Shown: in pieces, positions 18,782 to 27,270 of the stretch
Position numbering within the stretch: the stretch's first letter is position 1
How the letters are laid out: every line of letters starts with the position of its first letter
NCBI RefSeq assembly: GCF_000337555.1
Contig: NZ_AOIO01000031.1
Coordinates: 106,177-170,176, forward strand
Source of the DNA: Natrialba asiatica DSM 12278
Lineage (GTDB): Archaea > Halobacteriota > Halobacteria > Halobacteriales > Natrialbaceae
Length of the DNA: 64,000 nucleotides
Direction: 5' to 3'
Position numbers and translations under genes: made by a program
Notes under the pieces: model-generated
Databases searched by the model: none
What the model was told of the DNA's origin: nothing
The model's input: only the letters and a program-made list of their open reading frames with translations

Positions 18782-18866
18782 ACGAACAGAGACCGGACGA
18801 ACGCGACTCATGGCAAGGCCGTGGACGAACCGAATCGTTTTGCCGTACTGCGGTGAACATCGTCCG

Positions 18867-19706
18867 ATGACCCCACCGACGACGACGCTTCCGAGTGGTG
18901 ACGAGCTCCCGCTAGTTGGTATCGGAACCTGGAATATCGACGGTGACACCGTCCGCGAGTCGGTCCGAGCGGGCCTGGATGCCGGCTACGGTCACATCGA
19001 TACCGCCGAGGGATATCGGAACGAACGCGAAATCGGCGACGTACTATCCGAGTACGACCGCAAAGATGTGTTTCTTACGTCGAAAGTTCTCCCGAAAAAC
19101 CTCGACTACGAGTCGGTGATCGCCTCCTGCGAGGCGTCCCTGGAGCGACTGGGGACTGAGTACCTGGATCTGTACCTCGTGCACTGGCCCAATCCGGCGA
19201 TTTCGCTGCGCGAGACCCTAGATGCAATGGCGACGCTTCACGAGGACGGGAAAGTCCGGAATATCGGCGTATCGAACTTCGACGCGTATCAACTCAGTTG
19301 TGCACACCACATTTCGGACGTGCCGATCGCCGTCAACCAGGTCGAGTATCATCCCTGGAACACGCAGGAGACGCTCCTCGAGTACTGCCGCGGAACTGAA
19401 ACCGTCATCGAGGCCGCTGCACCCTTCGGTCGAACGGAAGTCTTCGCCGACGAAACCGTTCAGGACATCGCGGAGGCGTACGACCGATCGCCGGCCCAGA
19501 TCGTCCTCAAGTGGGCTGTCGAAAACGAGATCGTCGTGCTGCCGAAGTCAACGTCCCCCGAACACGTTCGCTCGAACCTGGACCTGTTCGACTGGACGCT
19601 CGACGAAGACGACCGCGATCGTCTCGACGCGATCGACCACCACCAGCCGGTGTACGATCTTCCGACGCGCGACTGGACCGACGACACCTACGGAATCGCC
19701 GAGTAA
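18867..19706 (+). CDS. Aldo/keto reductase
   Basis: NADPH-dependent carbonyl reductase of the AKR TIM-barrel family, 279 residues. The catalytic tetrad is visible: Asp and Tyr in HIDTAEGY, Lys in LTSKVLP, and His in LYLVHWP. The C-terminal cofactor block reads VVLPKSTSPEHVRSNLDLFDW, with Lys-Ser for the NADPH 2'-phosphate. It resembles the 2,5-diketogluconate reductase branch. The ATG at 18867 is chosen because MTPPTTTLPSGDELPLVGIGTWN is the usual N-terminus. Substrate unknown. Confidence 0.93.
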   Translation: MTPPTTTLPSGDELPLVGIGTWNIDGDTVRESVRAGLDAGYGHIDTAEGYRNEREIGDVLSEYDRKDVFLTSKVLPKNLDYESVIASCEASLERLGTEYLDLYLVHWPNPAISLRETLDAMATLHEDGKVRNIGVSNFDAYQLSCAHHISDVPIAVNQVEYHPWNTQETLLEYCRGTETVIEAAAPFGRTEVFADETVQDIAEAYDRSPAQIVLKWAVENEIVVLPKSTSPEHVRSNLDLFDWTLDEDDRDRLDAIDHHQPVYDLPTRDWTDDTYGIAE

Positions 19707-19797
19707 TCCCAACCGGTGCTCGTTGTCCCAGTGAGACGACGAGTTCAGTCGCGTGTGGGTCCGGGCTGGCCGGTCTCACGTCTCCTCGACAACGTCG

Positions 19798-20553
19798 TTA
19801 CTCTCCCGGCCCGTAACTGAGTTCGGGCGGCTGCTCACCGCGGCCGAGGCGCATATGACGCTCGTGGTAGATGTGGACGACCGCCGTTACCGTCACCGTT
19901 ATCGAGACGAGTGCGAGCCAGGACAGGTCCGACAGCATCGTGAGCGGATAGATTCCGAGCCAGAGTGCGGCGACCAGTGCCGACCCGATCGCACCCAGTG
20001 ACAGGTACAGTTCCCGCCAGGCGAACTCGTGACCGGGAACGATTTCGAGGTAGACGCTGATATCTCGGGTCCGGTCGGTCGCTCGGATGACGCCGCGGTC
20101 GGAGTCGAACTGGAGAATGCCGACTTCGTCCATTTTCGGGAGATGCGTCTGTTGAAGCGTGGTATAGACGCGTTTTCGCTGTGCGGACGTGACGCCATCG
20201 AGGGTGGTATCGTACTCCCACGCTGCGAGTTGCTGTGCGAGGTCGCCGAGTTCAACGGGCCGACCGTCCTGTTTCAGAAAGTGGAGGACGTAGCGCCGGC
20301 GCTGATTGCGCAGGACTTCGAAAACCTCGCCTTTGGAGAGAGGGTCCGGCTCAGCGCCAGCGCTCGCAGCCGAGTCGGACGCATCCTCGGACCCATGCTG
20401 TCGTGTCGAGTTCGCCGCAGCGCTCGATTCCGTTTCATCGGGTGTCGAGTCATCGCGCGCTCCGGGCCCCACTGCCGTGTTGCCACGTTCACGCTCGGCT
20501 CTCCCACCGTTCGATCCGCGTTCGATACGATCATCCCGTTGTTGCTGGACCAC
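19798..20553 (-). CDS. DUF7344-type winged-helix protein with C-terminal membrane helices
   Basis: A 251-residue protein in three parts. The first ~70 residues are a disordered, Ser/Asp/Arg-rich leader. Residues about 72-165 form a winged-helix domain of the haloarchaeal DUF7344 kind (LSKGEVFEVLRNQRRRYVLHFL), followed by two hydrophobic helices (around 180-198 and 207-225). This suggests a membrane-tethered DNA-binding regulator. Target genes cannot be deduced; the nearest neighbours are the aldo/keto reductase and CoaBC. Confidence 0.8.
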   Translation of the reverse strand: MVQQQRDDRIERGSNGGRAERERGNTAVGPGARDDSTPDETESSAAANSTRQHGSEDASDSAASAGAEPDPLSKGEVFEVLRNQRRRYVLHFLKQDGRPVELGDLAQQLAAWEYDTTLDGVTSAQRKRVYTTLQQTHLPKMDEVGILQFDSDRGVIRATDRTRDISVYLEIVPGHEFAWRELYLSLGAIGSALVAALWLGIYPLTMLSDLSWLALVSITVTVTAVVHIYHERHMRLGRGEQPPELSYGPGE

Positions 20554-20676
20554 TCCGAATCACCTCTATCCACTCAAATCCGCGAGCATTCAATCGAGAC
20601 TGAATGCGTTAGTTCAGTGGGATGAACGCCACCTATATAACTCTCCTGCCCCACTTTGCATGCATCAATTGGTTGA

Positions 20677-21849
20677 CTAACTGTCGAGTACTGCCGCGAT
20701 CGAATCCGCGATTTCTCTACCCAGCGCCGCTTTCGTCCCCTCGAAGTGGGCGGCATCTGTCGCGTGAACGAGCAGTGCGCGCGTCTCCTCTGCACCCATT
20801 ACGCTCGCATCGTTCGCGACGACGAACGCGAGTTCAGCGCGCGCGAGCATCTCTCGGGCCCGGTCGACCATCTTCGCGTCGTCGCCTGACGTCTCGGTCT
20901 TGAACCCGACGATGGGCAGGTCGGGGAACGCCTCGCGAAGTTCGTCGATGAGTTTCGGGGTGGGTTCGAGATCGAGCGTGAGATCCTGTCCGGAGCGGAT
21001 CTTCTCCGGACTGGTTTCGACGGTATAGTCGCCGATGGCGGCGGCCGAGACGAGGGCGTCGGCGGTGGCTCCGGATCCGCCGGCACAGACGTCTCGTGCG
21101 GTTTCGAGCATCTCCGTGGCGCTTTCGACGCTTCGGACGTCGGCGTAGGGGACGGATTCCCCGTCGTGGACGAGCGTCACGTCGGCACCGCGGACGTAGC
21201 AGGCGGCGGCGACGGCGCGGCCCATCTTCCCCGACGATCGGTTCGTGAGGACGCGCACGGGGTCGATGGCTTCGGTCGTCGCACCGCTCGTGACGACGAC
21301 GTGCTGGTCCGCAAGCGGCTGGTCGCCGGCCGCGCGGGCGGTCTCACAGACGATCGCCTCCTCGGTCGCGATCTTCGCTTTTCCCTCCTCGATTCGCGGG
21401 TCGACGAACTCGACACCCCAGTCCTCGACTGTTTCGGTGGCCTCGAGCACGCCGGGGTGGTCGTACATCGGTTTGTGCATCGCCGGTGCGATCACGATCG
21501 GAGTTTCGGCTCCGAGCGCGGTCGTCGCACACGTCGTCACGGGCGTATCGTCGATCGCACCCGCGATTTTGCCGACCGTATTGGCCGTCGCTGGCGCGAT
21601 CAAGAAGACATCCGCCCAGCCGTCGTTTCCACAGAGGTTGACGTGTTCGACGCCGCCCGTAATCTCCGTGACGACCTCGTTGTCGGTCGCGAACTCGAGC
21701 GCCCAGGGGTGGATGATCCCCCGTGCACTGTCGCTCATCACGCCGCGGACTGTGGCCCCTCGTCGTCGCAGTTCGTGGGCCAGTTCGACCGTCTTGACGG
21801 CCGCGATCGAACCCGTCACCCCGAGCGCGACGTTGACGCCTTCGAGCAT
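20677..21849 (-). CDS. coaBC: Phosphopantothenoylcysteine decarboxylase/phosphopantothenate-cysteine ligase
   Basis: Bifunctional CoaBC of coenzyme A biosynthesis, 390 residues, the normal length. The N-terminal flavin decarboxylase domain shows GVTGSIAAVKTVELA, the APATANTVGKIA block and APAMHKPMYDHP. The C-terminal ligase domain shows VVTSGATTEAIDPVRVLTNR, RSSGKMG and the AAIGDYTVE segment. It adds cysteine to 4'-phosphopantothenate and decarboxylates the product. It lies 66 nt downstream of the IucA/IucC gene in the same direction, which may be cotranscription without a shared function. Confidence 0.95.
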   Translation of the reverse strand: MLEGVNVALGVTGSIAAVKTVELAHELRRRGATVRGVMSDSARGIIHPWALEFATDNEVVTEITGGVEHVNLCGNDGWADVFLIAPATANTVGKIAGAIDDTPVTTCATTALGAETPIVIAPAMHKPMYDHPGVLEATETVEDWGVEFVDPRIEEGKAKIATEEAIVCETARAAGDQPLADQHVVVTSGATTEAIDPVRVLTNRSSGKMGRAVAAACYVRGADVTLVHDGESVPYADVRSVESATEMLETARDVCAGGSGATADALVSAAAIGDYTVETSPEKIRSGQDLTLDLEPTPKLIDELREAFPDLPIVGFKTETSGDDAKMVDRAREMLARAELAFVVANDASVMGAEETRALLVHATDAAHFEGTKAALGREIADSIAAVLDS

Positions 21850-21915
21850 TCGTCCGGTATTCTCCCGGCAGTGTGTTAAGGGTAGCGAGGCGCTACCCGA
21901 TAGCCAACGGCCCGC

Positions 21916-24144
21916 TCAGGTGGGGTCGATCACCGCTCGCCCCGCCGGCGTCAGCGGGTTCGATACCTCGCTGGTCACGTACTCGTGGCGCTTGCCGCGT
22001 AATCGCATCGCGGTCAGGGCCTTGTGAGTCGTCCGCTCCGCAAACAGCGCGCGCTCGTCGCGACGAACTCGGTCGTCGGGGACCGCCGTCTCGGCGCGGA
22101 CCCGCTCGAACGCCCGTTCGCAGTGTGCCCGAATCCGGACCCAGCACGCCCGCTCGTCGACGGCCGTTTCGGCGGCGATCGTCGCGACGAGTTCGGCGAG
22201 GTGGTTCTGAAAGAGCGCGTAGTACAGTTTTCGGTGGAGGTCTCGCTCGCCGTCGGCGTCGAGGTCCGAGTCGGGGTAAGGCGTAAACGAGAGTCCGTGC
22301 TCGCCGAGGCGGCCGCCGTGCACGCGAATCCCGCCGAGGTCGCGGACGAGCGTGCCGATCGGACGCGCACGCTCGCGATCGAAGACGAGGAGGCTGTTCT
22401 GGAGGTGGCTCTCGAGGGCGATACCGTACGTCGTCAGCAGGCGTATTTGCTCGGGGACGACGACACCGGCGTACGCGTCGACGAACGCGAGCGCCGCCTC
22501 GGCGGCGGTCGTCGCCTCCGCCGCCGTCGCGTAGCGCTCGATGAGGTCACGGACGAGGGACCGCCCCGTCGCGGGCGACTCGGCGAGCAGGCTCGACGCC
22601 ACCACGGGGACCGCGTCGTCCGCGCCCGCGACCAGCGGGTGTGCAAGTGGATTGGTTCGAACCAGCGCCGAGAGGTGACGGGCGTCGTCGAACTCGTCGC
22701 CGGCCGTGTGGGGCTGCGAACCGCCGGGCGGGTAGTGACACGTCGCTGCCGGCTCCGGGACGATTCCTAGCGACTCGAACGACTCTTGCTCCGTAATCTC
22801 CCTCACGAGGGCGGTCACCCGCGGGCCGTTCGTGACGGCCTGTGGGGACAGCGTCCGAACGACGTTCGTCGTCTGGACATCGATCGCGAGTTTGAGGTGC
22901 GAAAGCGGCCCGTCGGCCGTCCGCTCGCTCTCGAACGGAACCACCGTCCGAAGATTGAATTGGGGCGTCGCCGGCCGACTGTACTCGGGTATCGGGACGA
23001 TCCGCCCGGAAGCACACCGTCGCGCGTAGCGCTCCGGTACCGTTCGATGGTACTGGAACGGGTGAACCGGAACGACGGCGTACGCGCCTGCATCGGCCGA
23101 CCCGGGAATCGCTCGCTCGAGCGCCGCCTCGAGCCCGTCGAACAGCCTGTACAGGCGAGCGGTCAGACTCTCGCCGTCCGCACCCCCCGTCCGCGTTTCG
23201 AGGGCGGAGTCCCGTTCGATGGCGACGAACCGCAGGTCGACTCGGGCGGTGAACTCGGGCGCGTACGCGAGTCCGTCCGCGGCGGTCATCCCGCGGCGAA
23301 GCTTCCCGGCCGGATGGAACGGGTGACCGTCGGTAACGATCCGCTCGAAAGCGGCGGCGTCGTCGGCGGCGGCGATACCCGTCTCGATCGGAGCCAAGGG
23401 GGAGTCGGTTACCGTTTCTGCTGTCTCCGCCGCCGTCTCGACTGCTCGCGCGCGAACGCCCCTGGTGAGTCGCGCGAGCGCGAGGTTCGCGACGCTCTCG
23501 GCGACTTCCTCCCGGATTCGATCCGCCTGTGCGGCGTCGGAAAACCCGCCCTCGCGTTCGAGCAGCGACACGAGTTCACCCGGCCTCGAAACCCGCGTCA
23601 CGGTCGGGTCGGCGCGGGTGTTCGCTACGGGCCCCGACCGGCGGGCCGTCGACAGCCGGGAAACCGGGCCGACGAGTCGAAAGCGGTCGTATCCGTGCCG
23701 GCGTGCGATCGGGGCGACCAGAACCGTCTCCGAAGCCGGAAACGGAAGCAGCGCGAGTTGCCGGCACGTCGTCGGGAGCGGTGTGACTGCTTCGAGTAGT
23801 TGCGCCCCATCGAACGCAGCGCGTTCAAAGCCCTCTGTGTCAGGGATAGCGGGCGACTCGCGCTCCACGACCCGCGCAGTCGGAACGCCGGCAGGTTGCC
23901 CGCGGAGTACACCGTGGACGAACCGGTGTAGAATCTCACGGCGGGCGAACTCGAGCGCCTCGAGAAACGCCTCCTCGGCAGAAACGGCGCGGTTTCCATC
24001 GCCGATCTCACCGCCGTCACAGCCGCTGTCACCGCCGCCGTTGCTACGGGCGTTCAAATAGCAGACCGCCGCTCCGAACGCATCCCGTTCGGCGCTCGTT
24101 CGAAGGCGAATCGGCGTGCAGTCGCGCTGGTTCGACCGGGTCAT
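21916..24144 (-). CDS. IucA/IucC-family siderophore synthetase
   Basis: NRPS-independent siderophore (NIS) synthetase, 742 residues. The catalytic part contains recognisable blocks: HPFHPAGKLRRGM (ATP-site His-Pro-x-His-Pro-x-x-K), YAVVPVHPFQYH, and the C-terminal FhuF-like region LHRKLYYALFQNHLAEL with the QNSLLVFDRE block. It is longer than usual, with an extra 120-150 residues at the N-terminus. Such enzymes condense citrate or a similar carboxylate with an amine or hydroxylamine. No decarboxylase, N-hydroxylase or acyltransferase partner is nearby, so the product is unknown. Confidence 0.88.
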   Translation of the reverse strand: MTRSNQRDCTPIRLRTSAERDAFGAAVCYLNARSNGGGDSGCDGGEIGDGNRAVSAEEAFLEALEFARREILHRFVHGVLRGQPAGVPTARVVERESPAIPDTEGFERAAFDGAQLLEAVTPLPTTCRQLALLPFPASETVLVAPIARRHGYDRFRLVGPVSRLSTARRSGPVANTRADPTVTRVSRPGELVSLLEREGGFSDAAQADRIREEVAESVANLALARLTRGVRARAVETAAETAETVTDSPLAPIETGIAAADDAAAFERIVTDGHPFHPAGKLRRGMTAADGLAYAPEFTARVDLRFVAIERDSALETRTGGADGESLTARLYRLFDGLEAALERAIPGSADAGAYAVVPVHPFQYHRTVPERYARRCASGRIVPIPEYSRPATPQFNLRTVVPFESERTADGPLSHLKLAIDVQTTNVVRTLSPQAVTNGPRVTALVREITEQESFESLGIVPEPAATCHYPPGGSQPHTAGDEFDDARHLSALVRTNPLAHPLVAGADDAVPVVASSLLAESPATGRSLVRDLIERYATAAEATTAAEAALAFVDAYAGVVVPEQIRLLTTYGIALESHLQNSLLVFDRERARPIGTLVRDLGGIRVHGGRLGEHGLSFTPYPDSDLDADGERDLHRKLYYALFQNHLAELVATIAAETAVDERACWVRIRAHCERAFERVRAETAVPDDRVRRDERALFAERTTHKALTAMRLRGKRHEYVTSEVSNPLTPAGRAVIDPT

Positions 24145-24249
24145 GCTCGCATCACGACGGTATCTGCACTCCCACGGAGATCGTGATAACTTGATGGGGG
24201 GATCGACGCTTGCTGCAGTCCGTGCGCCTGAACTCGCGTTCAGGCGGAG

Positions 24250-24987
24250 TCAGTCCCGTTCGACGCTCGGGTGCATGGTCGGCTGGTCGTCCAGCGGTTC
24301 CGCGAAGGCGTCGCGCATCCTCTTGCGTGCGCGCTCGTCGCGTTCGCGTCGTTCGTCGTCGTCGATCTCCTCGCACCCCGGCGGCACGTCGCGGCCGCGG
24401 CCGGTGAAGTAGCCCTCCGGGGCGACCCAGTCGTGGTAGAAATCGGTGTCGGAGTCGTGGATCACGGCGAGTCCGACCTTTGCGCCGTGGCCCGCTGCGA
24501 CGATCGTCTGGTGGGGTTCGCCGGCGAGTCGGCCGGCCGCGTAGACGCCGTCGACGGCCGTTCGCCCCGCCTCATCGGCGGAAACGAAGTGTTTGCTGCC
24601 GCGTTGCGTTCGGCCGACATCCAGCGGGACGAGGTACTCGCTGTCGGACCAGGAGGCGGCGACGATTCGGCGCGCCTCGATCGGGTCGCCGCCGTCGGTT
24701 TCGAGGGCGAATCCCGCTTCAGGGTCGGTGTCGTCTCGGCGTTCGGCGCTCGTCACCCGTCCGAGTTCGAACGTCGCACCCGCGTTTCGTGCCTGTTCGC
24801 GGACCAGTTGCAGGTACCGGCGGGCGTCGACGCCGTTCGGGAAACCCGGGTAGTTCTCGAGGCTGGCGTTGCGTGCGAGGATGGATTCGCCGCCGTCGAT
24901 GACGAGCGTGTCGAGTCCAGCGCGCGCGGTGAAGATCGACGTGGCGAGGCCGGCGACGCCGCCGCCGATGATACAGAGATCGTGCAC
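24250..24987 (-). CDS. Truncated thioredoxin-reductase-like FAD oxidoreductase
   Basis: A 245-residue flavoprotein. It starts with the FAD-binding Rossmann motif MHDLCIIGGGVAGLATS and later has GVYAAGRLAGEPHQTIVAAGHG, the second FAD contact of the thioredoxin reductase family. The separate NADPH-binding domain and the redox CxxC between the two FAD halves are both absent, so it cannot be a classical thioredoxin reductase. The C-terminal ~55 residues form a charged tail. It precedes the IucA/IucC gene by 105 nt on the same strand. Electron donor and substrate are unknown. Confidence 0.85.
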   Translation of the reverse strand: MHDLCIIGGGVAGLATSIFTARAGLDTLVIDGGESILARNASLENYPGFPNGVDARRYLQLVREQARNAGATFELGRVTSAERRDDTDPEAGFALETDGGDPIEARRIVAASWSDSEYLVPLDVGRTQRGSKHFVSADEAGRTAVDGVYAAGRLAGEPHQTIVAAGHGAKVGLAVIHDSDTDFYHDWVAPEGYFTGRGRDVPPGCEEIDDDERRERDERARKRMRDAFAEPLDDQPTMHPSVERD

Positions 24988-25156
24988 GGATGGTCGTTGT
25001 CCGGCACGGCTATAGAGGTTGTTCTCGGCGGCGAAAACGGGCAGCGAGCGAGCAGGTGTCAGCGTGTGGATGGGCGCGGCGGCGAAACTGAGGAGGAGAG
25101 GAGTGGCGGGCTACAGCAATGAGAATCCTTACAGTCGGGCCCGTCGTACTGCCGCC

Positions 25157-25678
25157 GTGGACAGAATTCTCCTCAGTACCGTTGCCTATCGTTCGCCGGA
25201 GGAGGTCTTTCCGTACGTGCGGTCGTTTACCGACTATCCGCGCTATACGGAGCACTTGACGGACGTTCGCGTCCACGGCGACGGCGGCGTCGGCTCGGTC
25301 TACGATCTCCGACTCACCTGGTGGAAACTTAGCTATACGGCTCGATCGGAGGTGACGTCGATTACGCCGCCAGAATCGCTCACGTGGCAGTTACGTAACA
25401 ATCTCGACGCACGCGGCGAGTGGCGAATCGAGCCGGAACCCGACGCTGCCCCGCCGGAAGAAGAAACCGCGAGCCGAATCTACTTCGAGGCGGTGTACGA
25501 TCCACACTCCGCGGACGAGAACGCGATTTCGCTTCCCCGGTTCGTCTCGCTCGACTGGGTGATCGGGAAGGTCAAGCCACGACTCCTGAGCGAGGCCAAA
25601 GGCGTCGTCAGCCGCCTCGTCGAAGACATCGAGGGCCGGCCCCGCGACGTAACATTAACCATTCACGAGTTACCCTGA
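25157..25678 (+). CDS. SRPBCC-family (START-like) protein
   Basis: A 173-residue protein that I start at the GTG at 25157 (VDRILLSTVAYRSPEEVF). The frame is open further upstream, but those residues are Arg/Ala-rich and do not fit the fold. The sequence follows the polyketide cyclase/ligand-binding pattern: an N-terminal strand with YRSPEEVFPYV, YPRYTEHL, SVYDLRLTWW, and the long C-terminal helix SEAKGVVSRLVEDIEG. Members bind hydrophobic ligands or membranes. No ligand can be deduced. Confidence 0.8.
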   Translation: MDRILLSTVAYRSPEEVFPYVRSFTDYPRYTEHLTDVRVHGDGGVGSVYDLRLTWWKLSYTARSEVTSITPPESLTWQLRNNLDARGEWRIEPEPDAAPPEEETASRIYFEAVYDPHSADENAISLPRFVSLDWVIGKVKPRLLSEAKGVVSRLVEDIEGRPRDVTLTIHELP

Positions 25679-25907
25679 TCCGCGATCCAACGGTGTCGGA
25701 TCGAAACGGCACGCTTCTATCCGTATGACCGGCTGGACCGGACACAGTCACGTCTGCTGGCAGACAATTCTTACGCCGTGCCCGCGTACGTGACGTATGG
25801 AACAGGCTGGCGTCTCCCGACGAAGTGGAACCCGCTGCCCTCGAGACCGGCACCAATACCGGAGTACGATGAGCACCACTGCCGACGGCGGCGACCGGTG
25901 ATTCGCA

Positions 25908-27245
25908 ATGCGCGTCATCGTCGTCGGTGCCGGCGAGGTCGGCACCCACATCGCGGATAGTCTCGACCAGGATCACGAGGTCGTCGTCGTCGACCGCGAC
26001 GAGCGCCGCGTCGACTCGATCACCTACAAGCACGACGTGATGGCCATCGAAGGGGATGGCACGTCCGGACGGACGCTCGACGAAGCCGGCATCGACGAAG
26101 CCGATCTGGTCGTCGCAAGCACCGACGACGACGCGACGAACATCGTCGTCTGCGGCGCGGCCAAAACCACCGACGACCCGTTCACGATCGCGCGCGTGAA
26201 AAAGACGGACCTCCTTCGCACCTGGGAACGCTCGGAGGGCGCATTCGGCGTCGACGTCATGGTGAGTACCGATCTTCACACGGCCGAGACGATCGTCGAT
26301 ATCGTCAACCTTCCGGGCGCGCGTGACGTCGACAGTTTCGCGAACGGACTCGTTCGCATGGCCGAGTTCGAAATCAGTCCGGACAGTCCGGTCGCCGGCA
26401 AAACCGTCGCCGAGGCCGATCGGTTCGAATCGCTGACGTTCGCCGCACTCATCCGGGACGACGACGTCGTCGTCCCGACCGGCGAGACCGTCATCGAGGC
26501 CGGCGACGAACTCGTCGTCATCGGCTCCGTCGAAAGCACTCGCGAGTTCGCCGGCACACTTTCGCCACTACCGACACTCGAGGAAGCCGACGAAATCGTC
26601 ATCGTTGGCGGAAGCGAAATCGGCTATCAGACGGCGCGGCTCTTCGAGGAGCACGGCCTGGAATCGCGGCTCGTTGAACGCGACCCCGAGCGCGCGCGTG
26701 AACTCGCCGAGCAGTTGCCGAAGACGCTCGTTCTCGAGAGCGATGCGACGGATATCGACTTTCTCGTCCGCGAGCACGTCGGCGAGTCGGACATCGTCAT
26801 CGCTGCGCTCGATAGCGACGAGAAGAACCTGCTCGTCTCCCTGCTGGCGAAACGGATCGGCGTCGAACGGACGCTCGGCATCGTGGAGTACGGCGAGTAC
26901 GTCGATCTCTTCGAGACTGTCGGCATCGACGTTGCGGTCAACCCGCGGTGGGTGACCGCGGAAGAGATTACCCGGTTCACCAGGGAGCAACGGACTGAGA
27001 ACCTCGCAATAATAGAACACGACCGCGCGGAGGTGCTCGAGTTCGAGGTCGACGCCGAGAGCCTGCTGGTGGACACGCCGATCCGCGAGGCGATCGCTGA
27101 ACTCCCGGACGGGGTCGTGGTCGGGGCGATTACGCGCGACGGGGAGTTGATTACGCCCCGCGGCGAGACGCGGGTCCAACGCGGAGACCACGTCGTTGTC
27201 TTCGCCGAGACCCCCGTGATCGACGTGGTTGCGGCGGCGTTGTAA
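25908..27245 (+). CDS. trkA: Trk potassium uptake regulatory protein TrkA
   Basis: Peripheral membrane regulator of Trk/Ktr potassium channels, 445 residues. It contains two RCK units in tandem, each with a nucleotide-binding Rossmann half (VVGAGEVGTHIADS at the start and IVGGSEIGYQTARL near residue 227) followed by a TrkA-C domain (near 145-220 and 370-445). It senses NAD(H) or ATP and gates K+ uptake, a key process in salt-in haloarchaea. The TrkH-type channel subunit is not adjacent. A 34-codon open frame lies directly upstream (25797-25901). Confidence 0.95.
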   Translation: MRVIVVGAGEVGTHIADSLDQDHEVVVVDRDERRVDSITYKHDVMAIEGDGTSGRTLDEAGIDEADLVVASTDDDATNIVVCGAAKTTDDPFTIARVKKTDLLRTWERSEGAFGVDVMVSTDLHTAETIVDIVNLPGARDVDSFANGLVRMAEFEISPDSPVAGKTVAEADRFESLTFAALIRDDDVVVPTGETVIEAGDELVVIGSVESTREFAGTLSPLPTLEEADEIVIVGGSEIGYQTARLFEEHGLESRLVERDPERARELAEQLPKTLVLESDATDIDFLVREHVGESDIVIAALDSDEKNLLVSLLAKRIGVERTLGIVEYGEYVDLFETVGIDVAVNPRWVTAEEITRFTREQRTENLAIIEHDRAEVLEFEVDAESLLVDTPIREAIAELPDGVVVGAITRDGELITPRGETRVQRGDHVVVFAETPVIDVVAAAL

Positions 27246-27270
27246 GTGTTGAAGACGGCTGTACCGACGG

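Larger units (their letters stand above)
18479..18866. other. 388-nt intergenic stretch with a large inverted repeat
   Basis: Between the divergent phosphoribosyltransferase and aldo/keto reductase genes. It contains the hpt promoter box at 18502-18507 and a 16-bp imperfect inverted repeat (18675-18690 with 18766-18781). The reductase frame stays open back to 18696, but the extra residues are Arg/Cys-rich and unlike the enzyme. No convincing gene is seen. Confidence 0.6.
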
